From: DATJFH01 sp035495815
GTDB lineage: Bacteria; Acidobacteriota; Terriglobia; Bryobacterales; Bryobacteraceae
Reading direction: 5' to 3'
Length of the DNA stretch: 6,390 bases
Assembly (NCBI GenBank): GCA_035495815.1
Contig: DATJFH010000254.1
Coordinates: 1-6,390 of the forward strand
The notes under the pieces are model-generated. The model searched no databases and had not been told where the DNA came from. It saw nothing but the letters and a program-made list of their open reading frames with translations. Below are positions 1 through 6,390 of this stretch, piece by piece. The position numbers and the translations under genes were made by a program. Numbering within the stretch: the first letter of the stretch is position 1; every line of letters starts with the position of its first letter.

Positions 1-239
1 CGCTGTTCGCCCTGATCATGGCTATGATCTCCGCCCCTTTCGCATTCCTGGTAGGCAACCGCGGCGCGATGGCGGGCATCGGAGCGAGCATCGGGGTGGC
101 CGTGGCGTACCTGGCCATCGGCCAGTTGTTCGAGAAGATCGGAAACGTAAACTACCTGCCGGCGACGGTCGCGGCGTGGTCGCCGAACGCCATTTTTTCT
201 CTGGCCGGTATGTACCTGCTCCTGAGGATGCGCAGCTGA
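1..239 (+). CDS. lptG: LptG-type LPS-export ABC permease, C-terminal end (5' truncated by window)
   Basis: Only the last 78 residues are visible, read in the frame starting at base 3 and ending in TGA at 237-239. The fragment has a hydrophobic start, a small-residue helix (GIGASIGVAVAYLAIGQLF), a short linker with LPATVAAWSPN, then a last membrane helix and a very short basic tail (LLLRMRS). This matches the C-terminal transmembrane bundle of the LptF/LptG (YjgP/YjgQ) family, which with LptB2 extracts lipopolysaccharide from the inner membrane and passes it to LptC and LptA. The AAW-PN motif before the last helix and the tail ending just after it fit LptG better than LptF, but this rests on the C-terminus alone. 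The ATG at 18 is internal and is not the gene start. The gene converges on the minus-strand gene ending at 260. Confidence 0.82.
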   Translation, partial: LFALIMAMISAPFAFLVGNRGAMAGIGASIGVAVAYLAIGQLFEKIGNVNYLPATVAAWSPNAIFSLAGMYLLLRMRS

Positions 240-249
240 TTCGCCTCAA

Positions 250-268
250 CGGCGTTTGCTTAACGCCG
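250..268. terminator. Hairpin at the convergent gene junction, possible bidirectional terminator
   Basis: CGGCGTT (250-256) and AACGCCG (262-268) form a perfect 7-bp stem with a 5-nt loop (TGCTT). It starts 11 nt after the lptG stop, and its loop and right arm contain the TAA stop (260-262) of the opposing gene. A GC-rich hairpin between convergent genes 20 bp apart is where a shared terminator is expected. Neither side has a real U-tract, so intrinsic termination would be weak or need help. The terminator function is inferred; the stem is seen directly. Confidence 0.4.
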
Positions 269-1414
269 GAGTTTGCTCAAGCCCGCGCCCATGCCGAGTC
301 CGAGCCGGGTCGTCACGACGGCGGCGCCTGCCGCCAGTCCCATGATGAGCCAGAATTCGGCGCGGGTCTTCTCGAGGGCTGTAAACAGATAACGCGCATA
401 ATCGGCGCCCGACGGCACGAAGAACGGAAGGTGTTTCACGCCGAAAAACCAATTCCGCGCGCCCGGCGACTGCAGGAAGCCGGCGAACGGCCACTGCGCC
501 GCCGCGAACGCCGCCACGAACAGGCATCCTGCCGCCATCGAATAACGCCACCTGGACCAACCTCCCGCGCCGCGGCGAAACAAGTCGAGCGCCAGTGCGG
601 GCGCCAGCAGCAGCTGCGGAAAGTCGGGGGGCGTAAGCCTGGTCACATCCTGGTACACGGGACCGAGCTTCGGCGCGGCCGGAAAGAGCGGCAGGATCCA
701 GATGAACGTCAGATAGTAGCAGGTGTATATCGCCGCAACGATGGTACAGGCCCAGCGGCTGGTGGACAGCCGCGTGACTGCCGCCAGCCACAGCGGCGCC
801 GCCAGCGCCACCACCAGGTAGAATCGCGCCGAATGCATGTTCGTCCGGATGGTGATTTCCTGGAATGCCCCCAGCGTGATGGCCAGGATGCACATGAACA
901 TGTAGAGCAGCAGGCCGTTCAGAATCGCGCGCGACCTGCCGCGGGCGCGGTTCAACTCGCCCAGGACGAATAACAGTGTCCCCAGACGTATGGCGATCAG
1001 GCCGAACATCAGCACCACGTGCGGAGGGCTGAGCACCTTCACGTCGAGTCCGTACGCGTTGTGCCACCAGTCGTCGAAGGGAGCCGAGGTGATCATGGCG
1101 ATGCCGCCCCAGGCGCACAGGAACGCGCCCAGCGGTCCGTGGAATCCCCACACCTTCACCGACGCGACACGCAGATCCGGATTCCGCCCGAAGGTGGTGG
1201 CCAGAATCACGTAGCCGCACGTCAGCCCGGCGATCACGCCGCAAAGATAGATCATGACATGCGCCGGCGTCCAGAAGCTGTCCCGGCCGATGCTCTTATG
1301 CCAGGAGATGTCCCACACGCCGCCGACGCTGCCCGAAGTCACGGCAATCACGCAGGACCAGATGTACCAGGGGACAACCGTCCGAATCGGGACAGTTGCG
1401 GAGCGGTCGAGCAT
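260..1414 (-). CDS. Polytopic membrane protein of unknown function with duplicated D/H-rich motif
   Basis: This is a 384-residue protein with about ten hydrophobic segments (roughly 13-34, 50-75, 93-113, 131-154, 164-187, 198-216, 221-244, 265-279, 291-314, 352-374) and a short basic tail. I do not recognise a named family. Residues 34-52 (W-D-x3-H, G-x-D, P-A-H) and 114-132 (D-x3-H, G-x-D, P-P-H) are similar, and each lies between two membrane segments, so helices 1-4 look like two copies of one unit. H39, H52, H118, H132 and D35, D114, D115 near the membrane interface could bind a metal or heme; this is inference. The ATG at 1412-1414 has no visible Shine-Dalgarno sequence. An AT-rich stretch (TATCATTAAT) lies just upstream, so the message may be leaderless, or the true start may differ. 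It lies 88 bp downstream of the receptor gene on the same strand. Acidobacterial genomes hold many such unnamed envelope proteins. Confidence 0.85.
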   Translation of the reverse strand: MLDRSATVPIRTVVPWYIWSCVIAVTSGSVGGVWDISWHKSIGRDSFWTPAHVMIYLCGVIAGLTCGYVILATTFGRNPDLRVASVKVWGFHGPLGAFLCAWGGIAMITSAPFDDWWHNAYGLDVKVLSPPHVVLMFGLIAIRLGTLLFVLGELNRARGRSRAILNGLLLYMFMCILAITLGAFQEITIRTNMHSARFYLVVALAAPLWLAAVTRLSTSRWACTIVAAIYTCYYLTFIWILPLFPAAPKLGPVYQDVTRLTPPDFPQLLLAPALALDLFRRGAGGWSRWRYSMAAGCLFVAAFAAAQWPFAGFLQSPGARNWFFGVKHLPFFVPSGADYARYLFTALEKTRAEFWLIMGLAAGAAVVTTRLGLGMGAGLSKLRR

Positions 1415-1502
1415 CTGATTAATGATACTGCACGCTTCCTGGCGCAGTACGTCGTCACCGGTTGCGCCTTGCCGGGGTGTGGCCTGAAAGGCTGCCTCGC
1501 CC
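1415..1502 (-). other. Intergenic gap with inverted repeat, no clear promoter
   Basis: These 88 bp separate the receptor stop from the start of the membrane-protein gene. GGCGCA (1441-1446) and TGCGCC (1463-1468) form a 6-bp inverted repeat around a 16-nt loop, and two G-T pairs could lengthen the stem. A smaller GCCT/AGGC hairpin is at 1482-1492, about 10 nt past the receptor stop. The minus-strand hexamer TATCAT (1422-1427) resembles a -10 box but lies only 7 nt from the ATG and has no convincing -35 partner. The stems could attenuate or separate expression of the two genes, but nothing here is decisive. Confidence 0.3.
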
Positions 1503-4500
1503 TCAGAACAGGATCCGCGCGCCGAGCTGCATGCTGCGCGCGTTTGTCGAAACCGTGGTGTACTGCCCGAACGCGGGACTGGTAATGTTCCGGTTCACGT
1601 CCTGAAAGGCATGCCCGTTGAACACGTTGTACATCTCGCAGCGAAGCTGGAGTTTCACGCGCTCGGTAATCGGCGTGTTCTTGTAGATGTTCCAGTCGAA
1701 ATTGCGCTCGCCGGCCAGCCGGTTCGTGTTGCGGCCCAGCGTTCCAAAGTTCCCGAGCAGCGGCTGCGTCAACCCGAGACTCGCCGCGTACGCCGATATC
1801 GGCTGGATATCGGTTGTCAGCCCGGCGGGCGCTCCCGGCGACCCGGCCGGCTGCGGATGGAAGTCGACCGGACCGGCGGCGTTGGGACGGACCGGCTGTC
1901 CGGTTCCGCTCCCCGTAAGCGACAGCGGCGTGATTCCGCGGCGACCCGCGCCGTCGAAGGTCAGCGGGAATCCGGAGCGGAAGGAGCTGATCCCCGCGAA
2001 GCCCCACCCCCCGGCCAGCCGCCTCAGCCAGGGACTCGAAATGCCCCGTCCCCAGTTCGGCTCCCAGGTATGGGTGACCACCAGCCGCTGCCTCTGATCG
2101 AACTGCGACGGCGCCCGCTCCGCCCGCATGTTTCTCGGATCCTGCGCCAGCGGATTGTCGTTGATCAGCACGCCCAGCGCGTCCGATCCGTTGTCGATCG
2201 ACTTGCCCCAGGTGTACCCGGCCTGCAGAAAATAAGAGCGCGCGAATGACTTCACCGCCAGCAGCTCGACGGCATGGTAGTTCGAGGCGGCCGAGCTCTC
2301 GAGCACGGTGACGTTGTTGAAACGCGGATCGATGCGGTTGCTGCGGCTGTTGAGCCCTCCGTTCTGGCCGCTGTTGACCGCTTGAAAGCTCGCCAGCCGC
2401 GCCGTTTCATCGGCCACGCTGGCGGCCGGAACCAGCCGCGGATCCACAATCAGGTTCACCGGGCGCGATTCCTGCAGATGATCCCCCTTCGTCCCCACAT
2501 AGGTGGCTTTCACCACCAGGTCCCGGGCAAGCTCACGCTGCAGGCCGAAGCTCCACTGCTGCGCCATCGGCGGCCGCAGATTCGGATCGATCGCCGGGTT
2601 GAAGTTGCCGAAGTTCAGGGCCGTCGCCGAGAGCTTGCCGACCTGTCCCGCGGCCTGCTGCTGCGCCGTGGCCGTGCCCGCAATCAGGTTCGCGAACGTG
2701 TTGCCTCCGGTAAAGCTGGCGGCTCCGCTGAGCGTGCCGCTGGTGACGTAAGGGGGCAGGAAACGCTGGTTGACGATGGGGTTCAGGAATAGAAAATCGT
2801 AGGCGATGCCGTAGCCGCCCCGAACCACCATTTTGCGGCTGTTCCCGGGGCTCCAGGCGAACCCGAATCGCGGCCCCCAGCTCATGTGTGTATTGTTCGA
2901 TGGCCGGCCGGTCGTGATGCACCCCAGCGGTCCCGCGCCGGCCGCCCCGACCGGCTCCCTGCAGCCCGGGTCCAGGTTCGAGATGAGGCCGTTGACCTCG
3001 CTGGTTCCCGTGCCGACTTCGGTTCGCAGCCCGATGTTGAACGTAAGATTGCGGCTCGCCTTCCAATCGTCCTGGACGAAATAATCGTGCATGGCCACCC
3101 GGTTGCCGCGCAGCGACGTGCCGAAATTCTGCGAGTAATTCGTCGGCGCGCCGGCGGCGAAGCCGTTCCAGTCGGCGAAGGTGTAAAGACCCCGCGTCAG
3201 GTTGTCGAAAAAGCTGTTCAACTGATAGCGGTAAATGTCGGCCCCGAATTTCAGATTGTGCGCGCCGCGGGACCAGGTCAGTGTGTCCGTGTATTGAAAC
3301 GTGTTCTGCGTGCGGCCTTGCGGGAAAATCTCCGATTGGCCGAAGCGGTCGACCTGCCCGTTCGTGAATTGGATGCGCGGGCCGTCGACCGGGCTTTGCG
3401 ACGAAAAGATCGGCGAGCTGCGGCCGAATCCCGCGCGGAACTCGTTCACCAGGGTCGCCGAGAACAGGTGCGTCTCGGCCAGGTTCGCCTGCCGGGGATG
3501 GTTGGTTGTGGTGGCGCCGTAACCCGCCAGGTTGGTGGCCACGAACGTGTTCCCCGTGCTGCCCTGCTCGTGGCTGTACTGGCTGTATCGCCCGGTGATC
3601 GAATCGCTGGCGGAGAACTGGTGGTCGACCCGGAAGGAAAGAGCCAGCGGAGCCTTCGTGTACCGGTTGGCGGACTGCTGAACCTGTCCGAACGAGGGAA
3701 ACACGGAGGCGGCCGCAGGCAGTTTGTAAAGGTCGAGAATCTTCCTCGAGGTGGGATCGGACACCTGCGCCAGCATCGCCGGCGTAGGCACCTGCGCGAT
3801 CCGGGCGGCCCCCGCGCCCCGCAGCTGAATGCCCTGGTAGGACGCCAGGAAATGGGTCCGGTTGCGAATCACCGGGCCGCCGAGGACTCCGCCAAACTCG
3901 TTGTAGCGCACCACGGCCGGGGCGCCCGTACGGTCGAACCAGTCCCGCGCGTTCAGCTGGCTGTTCTGCAGATATTCGTACGCCTCGCCGTGATATTCGT
4001 TGGTTCCCGATTTGGTGATGAACTGCAGTTGCGAGTTGGCGTTGCGCCCGTACTCGGCGTTGAAGTTGTGGGTGATGACCTTGACTTCCTTGATCACGCT
4101 GAAATTCAGGGGGCCGAGCTGGCTGCCGGCGTTGCCGGTGTTCGATATGTCGCTGGCGGTAATGCTGTCCACCGTGATGTTGTTGCCTCGCCCGCGGCCG
4201 CCGTGCGAGTTGTACCCGCCGGCGTTCAGGAAGGGATTGTTGGCCGTGACCGGAACCACTCCGGGGACCGTCAGCGCGAACAGGATCGGATTCCGCGAAA
4301 CCGGCAGATCCTGGACCCGGGCGCCGTCGACCGAAAGCTGAATCTGCGGATCGGACGAGTCGAGCGGCGTCACCGCGTCGGAGACCGTCACCGACTCCCG
4401 CACCTGTCCGACTTCGAGCTTGAATTCGACGGAACTGGTTTCACCGCTCCGCAGCGTCGTCTCGGTCCTCACGGGCCGGAAGCCGGGCGCTTCGGCCTGG

Positions 4501-4748
4501 ACCGTATACAGCCCGATCTTCAACTGGTTCGCGGCGAAGCGCCCGTGCGTGTCGACTGGAGCCATCCTCCGCTCGCCGGTCTCCTGGCTCGTGATCGTCA
4601 CTTTGGAGTTCGGAACGGATGCCCCGGCCTGGTCGAGGACGATACCGGTGACGTCGGCGGTGATCTGAGCGGACAGGAATCCGCAGCCGAGAACACTGAT
4701 CACGAACGCATGCGCGCAAACACTAGTAATATCCCGGGGGAGGTACAT
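1503..4748 (-). CDS. Oar-like TonB-dependent outer-membrane receptor with carboxypeptidase-regulatory-like domain
   Basis: The protein has 1081 residues from the ATG at 4746-4748. Positions here count from that ATG. Residues 1-28 form a signal peptide (hydrophobic AFVISVLGCGFLSAQ). Residues about 32-115 are a carboxypeptidase-regulatory-like (Ig-like) domain beginning TADVTGIVLDQAGASVPNSK. ESVTV near 118-122 resembles a TonB box. A plug follows to about 250 (NNITVDSI, HNFNAEYGRNANSQLQFITK). The rest is a large beta-barrel with family motifs such as HNLKFGADIYR, YFVQDDWK, GPRFGFAWSP and GYTWGKSIDN, ending in the aromatic beta-signal LGARILF. This is the normal architecture and length for Oar/SusC-like receptors of Acidobacteriota, which move large ligands across the outer membrane using TonB-ExbBD energy. 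Two cysteines at 596 and 610 could form a loop disulfide. An in-frame TTG at 4764-4766 would add six residues but has no ribosome-binding site; the ATG has a weak AGAGCGG 4 nt upstream. The ligand is unknown. Confidence 0.93.
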   Translation of the reverse strand: MYLPRDITSVCAHAFVISVLGCGFLSAQITADVTGIVLDQAGASVPNSKVTITSQETGERRMAPVDTHGRFAANQLKIGLYTVQAEAPGFRPVRTETTLRSGETSSVEFKLEVGQVRESVTVSDAVTPLDSSDPQIQLSVDGARVQDLPVSRNPILFALTVPGVVPVTANNPFLNAGGYNSHGGRGRGNNITVDSITASDISNTGNAGSQLGPLNFSVIKEVKVITHNFNAEYGRNANSQLQFITKSGTNEYHGEAYEYLQNSQLNARDWFDRTGAPAVVRYNEFGGVLGGPVIRNRTHFLASYQGIQLRGAGAARIAQVPTPAMLAQVSDPTSRKILDLYKLPAAASVFPSFGQVQQSANRYTKAPLALSFRVDHQFSASDSITGRYSQYSHEQGSTGNTFVATNLAGYGATTTNHPRQANLAETHLFSATLVNEFRAGFGRSSPIFSSQSPVDGPRIQFTNGQVDRFGQSEIFPQGRTQNTFQYTDTLTWSRGAHNLKFGADIYRYQLNSFFDNLTRGLYTFADWNGFAAGAPTNYSQNFGTSLRGNRVAMHDYFVQDDWKASRNLTFNIGLRTEVGTGTSEVNGLISNLDPGCREPVGAAGAGPLGCITTGRPSNNTHMSWGPRFGFAWSPGNSRKMVVRGGYGIAYDFLFLNPIVNQRFLPPYVTSGTLSGAASFTGGNTFANLIAGTATAQQQAAGQVGKLSATALNFGNFNPAIDPNLRPPMAQQWSFGLQRELARDLVVKATYVGTKGDHLQESRPVNLIVDPRLVPAASVADETARLASFQAVNSGQNGGLNSRSNRIDPRFNNVTVLESSAASNYHAVELLAVKSFARSYFLQAGYTWGKSIDNGSDALGVLINDNPLAQDPRNMRAERAPSQFDQRQRLVVTHTWEPNWGRGISSPWLRRLAGGWGFAGISSFRSGFPLTFDGAGRRGITPLSLTGSGTGQPVRPNAAGPVDFHPQPAGSPGAPAGLTTDIQPISAYAASLGLTQPLLGNFGTLGRNTNRLAGERNFDWNIYKNTPITERVKLQLRCEMYNVFNGHAFQDVNRNITSPAFGQYTTVSTNARSMQLGARILF

Positions 4749-4778
4749 ATACCGCTCTATCGTCAACGCCAGAAGGAA

Positions 4779-4784
4779 TATTTA
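4779..4784 (-). promoter_or_regulatory. Candidate -10 element upstream of the TonB receptor gene
   Basis: On the minus strand, TAAATA lies in the most AT-rich patch of the gap before the receptor gene (CTAAATATTCC). Transcription from it would start near 4771 and give a leader of about 22 nt before the ATG at 4748. No good -35 hexamer lies 16-18 nt upstream, so this is a weak candidate based on composition and position only. Confidence 0.2.
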
Positions 4785-4869
4785 GCGGGCTTCCAGCGGC
4801 TTCAGTACCATCGGTAAGTCGTCAGATACAGGGAGGGAGGGCGCGGAACATCTAAGGGATCCGATCATC

Positions 4870-4910
4870 CTCAGGCCGTCCTTACTCCGATTCCCGGGTA
4901 TTCGCCTGAG
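4870..4910 (-). repeat. Inverted repeat just after the lipoprotein stop codon
   Basis: CTCAGGC (4870-4876) and GCCTGAG (4904-4910) are perfect 7-nt complements around a 27-nt loop that itself contains CCCGGG. The right arm ends one base from the TAG stop (4912-4914) of the lipoprotein gene. The place suits a terminator or an mRNA-protecting stem, but the loop is long and no T-tract follows on the minus strand, so it may be chance. Confidence 0.28.
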
Positions 4911-4911
4911 C

Positions 4912-5805
4912 CTACTTCATTCGCGGGCGCGTTTCGGTCAGCTTGATGATCTTGTCGATCAGGTCGGCGGGGATATTGACGTTGAGCAGCACGGACAGCT
5001 GTTTCTGCTCTACCGTGATTCCGTCGAACAGGCGGAGCATCTCCGGCTGGTTCTCGGGCACGCTCAGGCGGCCGAGTCCGACCATGCCGCGCAGGGCGTC
5101 GCCGAGCGTTTTGGCGTCCGGCTCGCTGCGGCATTCCGCGGTGAAGTTCCCGGCGATGGCCGACCGCAAATCGGCGGTCCCCGAAGCCTTGTCCACGGAT
5201 CGGAACAGCCGACCCGCGCTCGCGAAGTTGCCGCCCTCGGACGTGAGCCGGTCGAGCAGCGTGCCCCACCCGCTGCTGACGAACCACAGCTGGCCCTTCC
5301 CCGGCAGCGCCGCCGCCCGCGAGAGCAGCGCCGCCGGTCCCGGTTGACCGCTCTGCTTCTGATCGATCACCTTGCGCACCGCCCGCTCCAGGCCGGCCGC
5401 CGCCGTGTTCGAATCCAGAATGGCGTAGGCGCCTTCGGCGCCGCCCACCACGGTGACGCCTTTGTAGACGGACTTCTTCGTGCCCGCCGGCGCCTGGATT
5501 TTGAAATTGCCGCGCGCCACGATCACCGTGTCGGCGCCGTTCGAAGCCACCAGCATCTCGCTGACGTCCTTGCGCGGATCGAAGTTCGTCCGCTTCGCGA
5601 AATCGTTCAGCTCCGAGAGCCGCTGCTGCGCCATCAGCTTCGTGTAGAGGGGCGTCGCGCGCAGCTCGCCCATGCGAACTCCCGAGAGAAGAATCGTGTC
5701 GGGCGGAACCAGGGCGGCCAGACCTTTGTCGATACGCGCGCCGCCGGTCTGGGCGGAGCTGCAGCCCAGGATGGTAGTCGAAACAGCCAGCAGAAAAGTT
5801 CTCAT
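4912..5805 (-). CDS. Predicted lipoprotein of unknown function, coupled to ABC-2 permease
   Basis: This 297-residue protein has a short N-terminal hydrophobic stretch ending in a lipobox-like ILGC, with C15 as the likely lipidated residue. The mature part is mixed alpha/beta and soluble-looking. The N-terminal half contains VPPDTILLSGVRMGELRATP, then FDPRKDVSEMLVASNGADTVIVARG. The second half again has a hydrophobic strand followed by a helix (GQLWFVSSGWGTLLDRL). The alternation vaguely suggests two related halves. I recognise the style from unnamed acidobacterial proteins but cannot assign an activity, and no catalytic motif is visible. The ATG (5803-5805) directly follows the TGA of the permease gene with zero spacing, and AGGCGGA lies about 8 nt upstream inside the permease gene, so translation is probably coupled. 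It may be an envelope-anchored partner of the ABC system; this is inferred from position only. Confidence 0.8.
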   Translation of the reverse strand: MRTFLLAVSTTILGCSSAQTGGARIDKGLAALVPPDTILLSGVRMGELRATPLYTKLMAQQRLSELNDFAKRTNFDPRKDVSEMLVASNGADTVIVARGNFKIQAPAGTKKSVYKGVTVVGGAEGAYAILDSNTAAAGLERAVRKVIDQKQSGQPGPAALLSRAAALPGKGQLWFVSSGWGTLLDRLTSEGGNFASAGRLFRSVDKASGTADLRSAIAGNFTAECRSEPDAKTLGDALRGMVGLGRLSVPENQPEMLRLFDGITVEQKQLSVLLNVNIPADLIDKIIKLTETRPRMK

Positions 5806-6390
5806 TCAGTAATTCCGCCTGGAAAAAGCGAACAGCCCCGCGCCCAGCACGATCACACCGAACAGCCCCGTGCTCCACAGCGGGGTCCAATCCTCGATCG
5901 GCGTGCCGATGACCAGCTTGCGTCCGATATCGCCCAGGTCGAACACCTTGGGCAGCGCGTGATAGAGGACCCGGACCACGTTCCGGGACCACTCAGAAGC
6001 CAGCAGCCGCTCAAGCGTCGTCTTCTGGGCCACGATCAGTCCCACGATCATGACGCCGAAGGTGACCATGGTCGCCAGCACGGCCGATTCGGACAGCACG
6101 CCGATCAGCAGCACGATGGTCAGCAGCACGGCGAACACGAAGATCGTGAGCAGGATTCCGTAGAGGAACTGGTGGGTCCAGATGTCCGTCTTGATTCCAA
6201 GAATCAGCCACACCGCCAGCACCAGGTACAGCATGTTGAAGGCGATCACCAGCACGTTGCCGAGATATCGTCCGAGCAGGATATGGTGGCGCCGGACGGG
6301 CTTCGAGAGCAGCAGCTCGATACGCCCCGGCTCGAAGATGGTGGGAATCAACCCGGCCGACGCGAATACGGCCAGAAACAATCCGAACCC
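5806..6390 (-). CDS. ABC-2 type transporter permease (COG1277/NosY-like), C-terminal part (N-terminus beyond window)
   Basis: 194 residues are visible; the frame runs open through base 6390, so the gene begins outside the window and the TTG at 6379-6381 is just an internal leucine codon. Near visible residues 20-45 is the cytoplasmic motif FEPGRIELLLSKPVRR followed by HHILLGRYLGN, typical of ABC-2 permeases in which a conserved E-G...L...P/R-x-x-x-G-K/R segment contacts the ATPase. Then come hydrophobic segments at about 46-66, 73-97 and 100-120, a soluble loop (about 120-170), and a last helix ending in FSRRNY. Such permeases pair with a separate ATPase to move substrates out of the cytoplasm or to support envelope assembly; the ATPase gene is presumably upstream (to the right). 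The substrate is unknown. The stop abuts the ATG of the lipoprotein gene. Confidence 0.87.
   Translation of the reverse strand, partial: GFGLFLAVFASAGLIPTIFEPGRIELLLSKPVRRHHILLGRYLGNVLVIAFNMLYLVLAVWLILGIKTDIWTHQFLYGILLTIFVFAVLLTIVLLIGVLSESAVLATMVTFGVMIVGLIVAQKTTLERLLASEWSRNVVRVLYHALPKVFDLGDIGRKLVIGTPIEDWTPLWSTGLFGVIVLGAGLFAFSRRNY

Larger units (their letters stand above)
4749..4911 (-). other. Intergenic leader between lipoprotein and receptor genes
   Basis: About 160 bp without a gene. It holds, in transcription order, an inverted repeat directly after the lipoprotein stop (4870-4910), a pyrimidine tract CCCTCCCTCCC in the sense strand (4831-4841), and a short AT-rich patch near 4775-4784. 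The length and the AT-rich patch suggest the receptor may have its own promoter instead of relying only on read-through from the ABC permease-lipoprotein pair. Confidence 0.4.

Noticed and set aside
246..1244. A 332-codon minus-strand frame overlapping the membrane-protein gene
   Set aside because: It is a shifted reading of the same region, very rich in Arg, Gly and His, without hydrophobic segments. The 384-residue frame gives coherent membrane helices.
1482..1492. Small GCCT-GAA-AGGC hairpin after the receptor stop as a terminator
   Set aside because: The stem is only 4 bp and no T-run follows on the minus strand; noted within the gap description but not called.
4741..4766. TTGACG (minus strand, 4766-4761) as a -35 box for the receptor gene
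   Set aside because: The only nearby -10-like hexamer (TATATG) is 9 bases downstream, too close, and contains the ATG start codon; nothing suitable lies 16-18 bases away.
2886..4817. A 643-codon open frame on the + strand, antisense to the receptor gene
   Set aside because: Its product is rich in Arg, Val, Gly and His with no domain or membrane pattern. Long antisense open frames are expected opposite GC-rich genes with biased third positions, and the minus-strand frame is a clear receptor.
5829..5870. 12-bp direct repeat CGAACAGCCCCG, 30 bp apart
   Set aside because: It lies inside the permease coding region and encodes two similar Gly-Leu-Phe stretches in the last membrane helix; low-complexity helix coding explains it.
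4871..5992. A 373-codon minus-strand frame overlapping the lipoprotein gene and the permease end
   Set aside because: Its composition is Arg/Gly/Ala-rich and shadow-like. The 297-residue frame has a signal sequence, a lipobox and a coupled start.

Overview
This window is GC-rich and densely coding. It looks like the chromosome of an Acidobacteriota member, probably of the Solibacter/Bryobacterales type. The main reason is the large Oar-like TonB-dependent receptor with an N-terminal carboxypeptidase-regulatory-like domain, a protein type greatly expanded in that group. The neighbouring acidobacterial-style lipoprotein and the uncharacterised polytopic membrane protein agree with this. The assignment comes from protein style, not from any marker gene.

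Layout. At the left edge (1-239, + strand) is the C-terminal end of an LptG-type lipopolysaccharide-export permease. It converges on a minus-strand block that fills the rest of the window. Read in the direction of transcription (right to left), that block holds: the C-terminal part of an ABC-2 type permease (5806-6390, cut by the window edge); a predicted lipoprotein that starts directly on the permease stop (4912-5805); a gap of about 160 bp with a weak promoter candidate and an inverted repeat; the TonB-dependent receptor (1503-4748, with a possible TTG start at 4766); an 88-bp gap; and a 384-residue polytopic membrane protein of unknown function (260-1414). The two convergent genes at the left end are about 20 bp apart, and a perfect 7-bp hairpin sits across the junction.

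How the genes may work together. The permease and lipoprotein are almost certainly translationally coupled. The receptor and the membrane protein follow on the same strand but have gaps large enough for their own promoters, so one four-gene operon is possible but not shown. All five proteins belong to the cell envelope. The substrate of the receptor and of the ABC system cannot be read from the sequence.

The most interesting observation is in the 384-residue membrane protein. Its first four membrane segments look like a tandem duplication of a helix-loop-helix unit. Both copies carry the same D-x3-H / G-x-D / P-H pattern at the membrane interface, which could be a metal or cofactor site. I see no mobile element, CRISPR array, tRNA, rRNA or recognised defence system here.
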